From assembly GCF_030122805.1 (NCBI RefSeq), contig NZ_CP126080.1:3043001-3107000 (forward strand): a DNA stretch of 64,000 bases, written 5' to 3'. The position numbers and the translations under genes are program-made. The DNA comes from Mesobacillus sp. AQ2. Lineage in GTDB: Bacteria > Bacillota > Bacilli > Bacillales > Cytobacillaceae. Below the pieces are notes generated by a model. The model did not search any database. It saw nothing but the letters and a program-made list of their open reading frames with translations, and had not been told where the DNA came from. The first letter of the stretch is position 1, and each line of letters opens with the position of its first letter. This document shows, piece after piece, positions 58,007-64,000 of the stretch.

Positions 58007-58912
58007 TTAGTAGTTATCAGTAAAAAATCCTGGTGTCTTGATTATAACATTCTCTCCCTTTCCTGGACGATAATAAACCTCATCTCCTGCACGAATGACT
58101 TTTCCTTTGTCCACAGTCACCACTAAATGCTTGGACTGAAAAAATAATCCCTGCTCATCACGATGTTTTGTTTCTGCACTAATATTATAAAGGTTATAGC
58201 TGACTTCCCCGCCACTGTGCAGATTCGATTTCCCCGGAAAAATACCGGTTTTTTTTAAAACCGATCTTGAAACAGGGCAGCCATCCTTCAATTCTTCGTA
58301 TAAGGCTGGAACCTTCTCCTTTTTCATCAAATTGCTCCAGGCATGCAGCTGTTGCTGCTTCTCTTTTTTGTGGTGGCTTTCTGAAAATAACGGGATGATC
58401 GGACAGTTGTAGGGAAACAAGGCTTCCTTGATCCATCCCCATGGCATGGTCTCCAAGCTGCACATCTCATCGATTTCAAGAAAGATAGCCGGTATCTTCA
58501 ACTTTTTGCACTTGCGGATGAATTGGGGTTTCAGCAACCTTACTGGAATGGAGATTCCAAGAACAAAGTCAATCGGACTGTCCAGCAAATCACTTTTTGC
58601 CTGCTTCAGCTTTTCTTCAAGCTGCCGTTCATATTCGACTCGGACAGGTGTGAAGATGACAGTGCTTCCCTTCATGATAAAGTTCTTCAAGTAATATTCT
58701 TTCCTGTCTTTAAAGGAACCTGCCAGAGGCAAATTGGAATCATAGAGGACATGTGTAGGGGTCATGATATATTTGTCCGCATCCATCTTCATATGCTGAT
58801 GCCGATTGAGTCTCGAAGTCGTCGTTATAATCCGGTCACCTTCTACAAGCATGCTAGTATTAATCAGGGCCTGTCCCTTCATGAGGTGGATATTTTCTAT
58901 AATGTATGCCAT
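58007..58912 (-). CDS. Hypothetical protein with amidohydrolase-like ends (301 aa)
   Basis: The N-terminus (Y-I-I-E-N-I-H-L-M-K-G-Q-A-L, then S-M-L-V-E-G-D-R-I-I) and C-terminus (L-V-V-T-V-D-K-G-K-V-I-R-A-G-D) look like the split beta-sandwich of amidohydrolases, around a possible barrel. The H-x-H metal motif expected after the first sandwich is missing: the region reads M-T-P-T-H-V-L-Y-D-S-N. It may be a degenerate, non-catalytic member. Conserved in position between ypiA and aroA in related bacilli, as far as I recall. No ribosome-site problem; function unknown. Confidence 0.65.
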   Translation of the reverse strand: MAYIIENIHLMKGQALINTSMLVEGDRIITTTSRLNRHQHMKMDADKYIMTPTHVLYDSNLPLAGSFKDRKEYYLKNFIMKGSTVIFTPVRVEYERQLEEKLKQAKSDLLDSPIDFVLGISIPVRLLKPQFIRKCKKLKIPAIFLEIDEMCSLETMPWGWIKEALFPYNCPIIPLFSESHHKKEKQQQLHAWSNLMKKEKVPALYEELKDGCPVSRSVLKKTGIFPGKSNLHSGGEVSYNLYNISAETKHRDEQGLFFQSKHLVVTVDKGKVIRAGDEVYYRPGKGENVIIKTPGFFTDNY

Positions 58913-58997
58913 AAAACCACTCCTTTATCGGTCTTATGACAAACTATGCAAAAAATCCGGGAATATAACGGCTTGTATTCCTTTTACCTCTAATAAA

Positions 58998-59181
58998 AGT
59001 TGTTTTCGGAAAGATTGTTGTTAAAATCCTAAAGCCGATTTTAACGTGCTATAAAGCCATTTTGCTGTTCGTTTTTAAGTGTTCAAGCTCTTTTCTCATA
59101 ACAAGCCTTAATTTTATGAATAAAACTAGATCATTCAATCCCATTTAGTAGTCAATAGCAACAAAGTTTGAGAAAAGAGCC
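58998..59181 (-). repeat. Dispersed repeat family B, copy 3 (inverted)
   Basis: 184 bp, inverse orientation to copies 1 and 2. Shares GTTAAAATC/GATTTTAAC hairpin, GAGAAAAGAGCC end and the middle GATCATTCAATCCC block; the other end (GTTGTTTTCGG) is slightly diverged. It is closest to copy 1 by eye. It lies upstream of the 301-residue gene and downstream of aroA. Confidence 0.8.
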
Positions 59182-59192
59182 TTAATAAATGA

Positions 59193-59226
59193 ATGAGGGC
59201 CATCTTATTACTTGATGGCCCTCATT
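59193..59226 (-). terminator. Intrinsic terminator of the aromatic operon
   Basis: On the minus strand GAGGGCCATC, a 9-base loop, GATGGCCCTC, then ATTCATTTATT. It lies 10 bases past the aroA stop. Confidence 0.8.
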
Positions 59227-59235
59227 CCTGCTATT

Positions 59236-60528
59236 TTATTCTTGTACTAAGCTATACAAGTCATCGAAAAAACCAGGATAAGAAACGGCGACTGCCTCAC
59301 TTTGTTCGAGGACGACGTCTTTTTGGCAAAGCAGGGCAGCGATTGACAGCATCATTCCGATTCGATGGTCCCCATAAGCAGAAACGGTTCCGCCGGCAAG
59401 GTTTTGCTGCCCGTAAATAATCATCCCATCCTCTGTTGCCTCGATATTCGCACCAAGCTTCTTTAATTCATTTACCACAGTATCAATTCGGTTTGTTTCC
59501 TTGACTTTCAATTCCCCTGCATCCTTGATTATCGTCTTGCCCTCGGCCTGTGTGGCAAGTAAAGCAATGACGGGTATTTCATCGATCAGACGGGGAATCA
59601 AGTCTCCTTCAACCGTTGCAGCATTTAGTTTTGAATATTTGATCCTAATATCTCCTGCAGGCTCAGCTGCCTCTTGATCATATGGTTCAATCTTGACATC
59701 TGCTCCCATTGCTTCAAGGACATCAATGATGCCCGTCCTTGTCGGATTAAGCCCAACATTCTTAAGTAGGATGTCACTCCCTGGCACTATAGCACCTGCC
59801 ACCAGGAAAAAGGCAGCGGATGAGATGTCACCAGGAATATTTATATTAGCTGCTTTTAGTGTTTGGCCTCCGACTACCTTTACCGAATCTCCTGCACGTT
59901 CGACTTTGCCGCCAAACTGCGTAATCATTCGTTCTGTGTGATCCCTTGTCTTTACTGGTTCGACGATGACTGTGTCACCTTCGGCCTGCAGACCGGCAAG
60001 GAGAACAGCCGATTTCACCTGTGCGCTCGCAACAGGCAATTGATATGTAATGCCCGATAACTTCCCGCCTTTTACAATCAGCGGAGTGAACTCACCATTA
60101 TTCTTTCCATCGATTCTTGCGCCCATTTTTGACAATGGAACAGTTACTCTGGTCATTGGCCTCCGTGCGATTGATTCGTCCCCTTCCAAACGGGACTCGA
60201 AAGGCAGTCCAGAAAGGATTCCCATCATCAGCCGGATGGTCGTTCCGGAATTGCCGACATCCAGCGTTTCTTCCGGTGGCTTTAAGCCCTTGATTCCGTT
60301 GCCTGAAACAGTAACCTCATTTCCATTCCTGTTAATCTCGACTCCGAGTTTTTGAAAGCAGGAAATCGTACTCAAACAATCTTCTCCGGGAAGGAAATTC
60401 TCGATTTGGGTGGTCCCTTCAGCAATGGAGCCAAACATGACTGCCCTATGTGAAATGGATTTATCTCCCGGTACTTTAATTTCACCCTCCAGGGAGGTTT
60501 TGTTTGTTTTAAGTGTTTTTGTAGACAT
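59236..60528 (-). CDS. aroA: 3-Phosphoshikimate 1-carboxyvinyltransferase (EPSP synthase)
   Basis: A 430-residue enzyme joining shikimate 3-phosphate and PEP (called aroE in B. subtilis). P-G-D-K-S-I-S-H-R (about 20-28), G-N-S-G-T-T-I-R (about 91-98) and the catalytic D-E-I-P region (about 312-315) are visible. It is the last gene of the aroB-aroH-hisC-tyrA-aroA run. The ribosome site is AAGGAG. Confidence 0.96.
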   Translation of the reverse strand: MSTKTLKTNKTSLEGEIKVPGDKSISHRAVMFGSIAEGTTQIENFLPGEDCLSTISCFQKLGVEINRNGNEVTVSGNGIKGLKPPEETLDVGNSGTTIRLMMGILSGLPFESRLEGDESIARRPMTRVTVPLSKMGARIDGKNNGEFTPLIVKGGKLSGITYQLPVASAQVKSAVLLAGLQAEGDTVIVEPVKTRDHTERMITQFGGKVERAGDSVKVVGGQTLKAANINIPGDISSAAFFLVAGAIVPGSDILLKNVGLNPTRTGIIDVLEAMGADVKIEPYDQEAAEPAGDIRIKYSKLNAATVEGDLIPRLIDEIPVIALLATQAEGKTIIKDAGELKVKETNRIDTVVNELKKLGANIEATEDGMIIYGQQNLAGGTVSAYGDHRIGMMLSIAALLCQKDVVLEQSEAVAVSYPGFFDDLYSLVQE

Positions 60529-60545
60529 AATTTTGCTCCTTCAAT

Positions 60546-61652
60546 TTACTCTGCAACAGACATCTCGAATTCCGTGTGTTTCCCAATGCATTTCATTGCT
60601 TTTTCCCGATCTTCAGGTGTCTGAAAACTGATCACCAGCACTCCATATATATCCTCACGGGTTTCAATGATTCTGATATTCGTTATGCTGATTCTCTCAA
60701 TTGCCAGGTACCCGGTTACTTCCGAAATCACACCTGGATAATCGGGAACATCCACAAACAAGTCATAAAAGCTTGGAATCGCTCCCTTATCCTTTACAGG
60801 AAGACCGTCACGATATTTTTTCGCAGATTCAAAGAAATCATAAATTTTGTCTTCATCCTTTGCGGACAATAACTCCTTTACCCGTTCCATCTCAGCCTGC
60901 CAGTCATTCAACAAAGAAACCAGGACATCGCGGTTTTGAAGCAAAATATCTCTCCACATCCTGGGGTTGCTGGAAGCTATTCGCGTGATATCCCTGAAGC
61001 CACCTGCTGCAAGGCGGTTTACAAGTGGTTTCTCTTTGTCCGCCCGCGCTGCCTGATGCACTAGCGAAGCAGCAATTATATGAGGAAAATGGCTGACAAC
61101 ACCAGTAAGATAATCGTGCTCTTCAGGAGAAACATCCAGAAACCTGGCTTTCGTACCTGAAAGCCAGGCTTTTAAACGATCGACTGTCTCATTCATGACG
61201 TTGCTGGCAGGAGTCAAAAGATAAAAAGCATTTTCAAATAATATTTTCTTGGCAGCTGCTACCCCGCTTTTATGGGAACCTGCCATTGGATGGCCACCAA
61301 CGAACGAAACCCCTTTGTCGGAAAGGATGGATGCCTTTTGGGAGATATACCCCTTGGTGCTTCCTGTGTCTGTAATAATGACTTCCTTTTTCAGCGGCAA
61401 GGATGCCAAAGTCTCGATGATCCTCCCTGCAATCGTGACTGGAGTCGCTATGATGATCAAATCTGCCCCAGAAGCTTCTTCTTCAATGCCTCCTGCCGGT
61501 CTGTCAATTACACCAAGCATCTTGGCAAGGTTCATCTGGTTTTGGTCCAAATCGTAACCTACCAGTTCTGAATCCGGATGTTTTTCTTTAATACACATTC
61601 CCAGAGAGCCGCCAATCAACCCTAGCCCAATGATCAATACGCGGCCTTCCAT
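60546..61652 (-). CDS. tyrA: Prephenate dehydrogenase with ACT domain
   Basis: A 368-residue NAD-dependent enzyme of tyrosine synthesis. The Rossmann motif G-L-G-L-I-G-G-S-L-G is at about 8-17, the G-G-H-P-M-A-G-S-H substrate motif near 130, and a C-terminal ACT regulatory domain at about 295-365. The ATG at 61652 follows AAGGATG by 9 bases. Tyrosine feedback through the ACT domain is likely. Confidence 0.95.
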   Translation of the reverse strand: MEGRVLIIGLGLIGGSLGMCIKEKHPDSELVGYDLDQNQMNLAKMLGVIDRPAGGIEEEASGADLIIIATPVTIAGRIIETLASLPLKKEVIITDTGSTKGYISQKASILSDKGVSFVGGHPMAGSHKSGVAAAKKILFENAFYLLTPASNVMNETVDRLKAWLSGTKARFLDVSPEEHDYLTGVVSHFPHIIAASLVHQAARADKEKPLVNRLAAGGFRDITRIASSNPRMWRDILLQNRDVLVSLLNDWQAEMERVKELLSAKDEDKIYDFFESAKKYRDGLPVKDKGAIPSFYDLFVDVPDYPGVISEVTGYLAIERISITNIRIIETREDIYGVLVISFQTPEDREKAMKCIGKHTEFEMSVAE

Positions 61653-61665
61653 AAAATCCACATCC

Positions 61666-62769
61666 TTATTTAGATATTGCGGTGTCCACATTCAGAAATT
61701 CTTTAATAATCCCAATTACACCTTCATTTTGTTCCTTTGAACCAACCGTGACCCTTATACTTGTAGGAAATCCAAGCGCTGTGCCTGAACGGACGATATA
61801 TCCTCTTTCAAGCAGGAACTGAAACACTTCCTGGCCATCCCTGTTAAAATCAATCAAAATGAAATTTCCTTGTGATGGATAATATTTTAATCCGGCATGA
61901 TCACAAAAATCGTAAAACTGCTGTAATCCTTCTCTGTTTTCTCGCCTGCATTCTTCTATGAATTTCTGGTCTCCCAATGCAGCGATCGCGGCTGCCTGGG
62001 CCAATGTGTTGACATTAAATGGTTCCCTGGCCGGCTCTAGTGCCCTGATGGTATCCTCATGGGCAATGCCATATCCTACGCGGAAACTTGCCAAGCCATA
62101 GATTTTGGAGAATGTCCTTAGAATGATCAAGTTTTTATATTGCTGCAATAGGCGCATTGAATCATGGAAATCCTCAGCATCCACATATTCAAAATAAGCT
62201 TCATCAAGCACTACCAGCACATCTTCAGGAACCCGTGCCATAAATGCAGTAAGTTCTTCTTCTGTTATATGGATCCCTGTCGGATTGTTCGGCGAACATA
62301 ACCAAACAACTGAAGTTTTCTCATCGATTGCAGCCGCCATACCATCCAGGTCATGTGCACCGTCCACTAAAGGGATCTCTGTAATTTCGCAGCCTTCTAT
62401 TATTCCATTGTGTTTATACTGAGGAAAAGTCGGAGCAGCCATCACTGTTCTGGTTTGTGGTGAAAGCAGTGCTCTTGCAATCATCTGGATTATTTCATCA
62501 GAACCGTTGCCTAATATAATCTGCTCCTCTTTTACTTCTAAATACTCTGCAAGAGCTGTACGGAGTTCTGTAGCATAACCATCAGGATACACCGAAAATT
62601 TACCTGCATAGCCTGCAATTTCATTCCTCACTTTTTCTGAAGAACCAAATGGATTCTCGTTTGATGCCAGTTTCACGATTTCTGATAAACCATACTGTCT
62701 CTTAACTTCCCCGATTGATTTTCCTGGCTGGTACGGTTTAAGCTTTAAAAGCTGCTCTTTCCATCTCAT
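61666..62769 (-). CDS. hisC: Histidinol-phosphate/aromatic aminotransferase
   Basis: A 367-residue class I/II aminotransferase. N-E-N-P-F-G, S-P-N-N-P-T-G, D-E-A-Y-F-E-Y and the PLP Lys in T-F-S-K-I-Y-G are visible. In bacilli HisC serves both histidine synthesis and the last step to Phe and Tyr, which explains its place with tyrA. The ATG at 62769 follows GAGGTGG. Gap to tyrA is 13 bases. Confidence 0.95.
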   Translation of the reverse strand: MRWKEQLLKLKPYQPGKSIGEVKRQYGLSEIVKLASNENPFGSSEKVRNEIAGYAGKFSVYPDGYATELRTALAEYLEVKEEQIILGNGSDEIIQMIARALLSPQTRTVMAAPTFPQYKHNGIIEGCEITEIPLVDGAHDLDGMAAAIDEKTSVVWLCSPNNPTGIHITEEELTAFMARVPEDVLVVLDEAYFEYVDAEDFHDSMRLLQQYKNLIILRTFSKIYGLASFRVGYGIAHEDTIRALEPAREPFNVNTLAQAAAIAALGDQKFIEECRRENREGLQQFYDFCDHAGLKYYPSQGNFILIDFNRDGQEVFQFLLERGYIVRSGTALGFPTSIRVTVGSKEQNEGVIGIIKEFLNVDTAISK

Positions 62770-62881
62770 CTTATCCACCTCAACTATCTGATTCTTTAAT
62801 CCTCTATCTAATTAAAGCAATAAAGAGTATGTTTTTATCATACACTGTTTGACGGTGCAGAAAAAGTAAAAAAGGACAATT

Positions 62882-63238
62882 TTACAAATCCGGTCTCAGC
62901 CCAGCTGCTCCCTCAAGATATATGTGCCTGATTTCTTCCTGCTTCTTTTCAGTATTGAAATGGATCATCACCCTGATGCACATTGGAAGCGAGCCCGTGA
63001 CGGATAACTCTTTCATGCACATGACCGGTACATAGGTCCAGCCTTCAAGGTTCCTTAATGCCTTTGCCGGGAAGACCGCATCGACATCATCAGTAGCAGA
63101 GATGAATATTGAGGCCACTTCACCCGGAGCAATCTTGTTGGAAGCGATCATTTCTTTTAAAAGCCTTTCAGCACCAAGAATAACTTCCCTTTCTTCATTG
63201 CTGCTTACCGTGATGGCTCCCCTTACTCCCCTAATCAT
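62882..63238 (-). CDS. aroH: Chorismate mutase AroH
   Basis: A monofunctional AroH-type chorismate mutase of about 118 residues, converting chorismate to prephenate. M-I-R-G-V-R-G-A at the N-terminus (active-site Arg), S-A-T-D-D-V-D-A-V-F-P-A-K-A-L-R and C-I-R-V-M are conserved. The TTG at 63241 is an equally good start and aligns with B. subtilis M-M-I-R-G. It overlaps the aroB stop, so the two are coupled. The 112 bases before hisC lack the trp genes found there in B. subtilis. Confidence 0.94.
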   Translation of the reverse strand: MIRGVRGAITVSSNEEREVILGAERLLKEMIASNKIAPGEVASIFISATDDVDAVFPAKALRNLEGWTYVPVMCMKELSVTGSLPMCIRVMIHFNTEKKQEEIRHIYLEGAAGLRPDL

Positions 63239-64000
63239 CAAGCCCAACCTCCTCTTCGAATTTCTTCAGATATGTCATCAATGTTCTTTCATCTACTTCA
63301 ATAAGCGCAGGTTTGCCGACCTCTTCCAAAAGAACATAACGAATGGTACCGCTCACTGATTTTTTATCCTGTTTCATTCTTTGGATCAACTGCCCTCTTT
63401 CCAGTCCTTTCGGAATGGACGTTTGATATCCAAGCTTTTTAAGCCAAAGCTTTAATTCATCCAAATTAAAATCAAGCCCAAGCAAATCCTTGCTTAATTC
63501 GAGGGCAAATAGCATACCAATCGCAACAGCCTCACCATGCGTGACATTTCCATAACCGGCCTCAGCTTCGATTGCATGGCCTAGCGTATGCCCGAAATTT
63601 AAAAATGCGCGAATCCCTTTCTCCCTTTCATCCTCTGCAACAAAGGAACCTTTGATAGAAATACCCTTTGTCAGGAATTCAAGCATTTGGGAATTGCTTA
63701 TTGCATCCAGTGAATGGATTTGTTCCTTTAGCCATCTATAAAAAGTCTCATCACTAATCAGAGAATGCTTGATCACTTCAGCAAATCCTGAACGCACTTC
63801 ATGTGCAGGGAGCGTCTTCAAGTAATCAAGGTCATAAATCACAGCGTCTGGCTGATGAAATGCACCGATCATATTCTTCCCTAACGGGTGGTTAACAGCC
63901 ACTTTCCCTCCTACTGCACTGTCATGGGCTAGAATCGTGGTCGGTACTTGAATGAAACGAATCCCGCGCATATATGATGCAGCGACAAATCCCGCAAGGT
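63231..64000 (-). CDS. aroB: 3-Dehydroquinate synthase (C-terminal part, continues past the window)
   Basis: About 256 codons of a protein usually near 360 residues; the reading frame stays open to the window end, where L-A-G-F-V-A-A-S-Y-M-R-G precedes the visible internal Met. P-T-T-I-L-A-H-D-S-A-V-G-G-K and the zinc-binding N-F-G-H-T-L-G-H-A and H-G-E-A-V-A-I-G are present. It makes 3-dehydroquinate from DAHP. An aroF (chorismate synthase) gene is expected further upstream. Confidence 0.96.
   Translation of the reverse strand, partial: LAGFVAASYMRGIRFIQVPTTILAHDSAVGGKVAVNHPLGKNMIGAFHQPDAVIYDLDYLKTLPAHEVRSGFAEVIKHSLISDETFYRWLKEQIHSLDAISNSQMLEFLTKGISIKGSFVAEDEREKGIRAFLNFGHTLGHAIEAEAGYGNVTHGEAVAIGMLFALELSKDLLGLDFNLDELKLWLKKLGYQTSIPKGLERGQLIQRMKQDKKSVSGTIRYVLLEEVGKPALIEVDERTLMTYLKKFEEEVGLDD

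Noticed and set aside
1..64000. Search for CRISPR arrays, integrases, phage genes, tRNA and rRNA
   Set aside because: None was recognised; repeats are dispersed rather than regularly spaced, and all long frames match chromosomal bacilli genes.

Overview
The window reads as a chromosomal segment from an endospore-forming aerobic or facultative member of the Bacillaceae. Gene order closely follows the Bacillus subtilis yp- region: gpsB-ypsA-cotD-mrfB/mrfA, yppG-yppF-yppE, sspM-yppC-recU-ponA, ypoC-nth-dnaD-asnS/aspB-ypmB-ypmA-dinG, panBCD-birA-cca-bshA-bshB1-mgsA-dapB, ypjB-ypjA-qcrCBA-ypiF-ypiB-ypiA, aroA-tyrA-hisC-aroH-aroB. Spore genes (cotD, sspM, ypjB), bacillithiol genes, a T-box, a class B RNase P RNA and AGGAGG-type ribosome sites agree. 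Moderate GC suggests Mesobacillus/Cytobacillus-like bacilli; the exact genus cannot be fixed by reading alone. No prophage, transposase, CRISPR array, rRNA or tRNA was seen.

Layout. 1-1.3 kb: start of an unidentified gene, an SDR oxidoreductase and a tiny zinc-ribbon gene. 1.5-4.1 kb: ba3-type terminal oxidase (small subunit IIa, II, I). 4.5-8.8 kb: T-box-controlled asnS, a DMT exporter and an M32 carboxypeptidase. 9-15 kb: a nitric-oxide/denitrification-type island with DUF2249 genes, quinol NO reductase norB, a divergent Crp/Fnr regulator and a four-gene cassette (DUF2249, DUF2249, a three-repeat membrane protein, a MIP18-family protein). 15.3-23 kb: methyltransferase, rnpB, gpsB, ypsA, cotD and the mitomycin repair pair mrfAB. 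23-25.3 kb: a second Crp/Fnr paralogue and hcp. 25.4-33 kb: small spore/yp genes, recU and ponA. 33-49 kb: nth, dnaD, aspB, dinG, pantothenate, biotin/tRNA, bacillithiol and lysine genes. 49-59 kb: ypj/ypi genes and the menaquinol:cytochrome c reductase qcrABC. 59-64 kb: aromatic amino acid operon, cut by the window end in aroB.

The most interesting signal is a regulon. Palindromes close to TGTGA-N6-TCACA lie upstream of the ba3 oxidase, a DUF2249 gene, norB, the first Crp/Fnr gene, the DUF2249/membrane cassette and hcp. In five of these six, a -10-like hexamer is centred exactly 32 bp from the palindrome centre, the geometry of a class II activator. Two sites are accompanied by Fur-like 7-1-7 boxes, one covering the -10. 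The two Crp/Fnr paralogues carry the CRP-type R-E-x3-R recognition helix that fits TGTGA, and neither has an iron-sulphur cysteine cluster. The cassette and its membrane protein are the best candidate for an undescribed NO- or low-oxygen-response system.

The window also holds three dispersed non-coding repeat families: A, about 300 bp with terminal inverted repeats plus fragments; B, about 184 bp in three copies; C, GC-rich hairpin modules.
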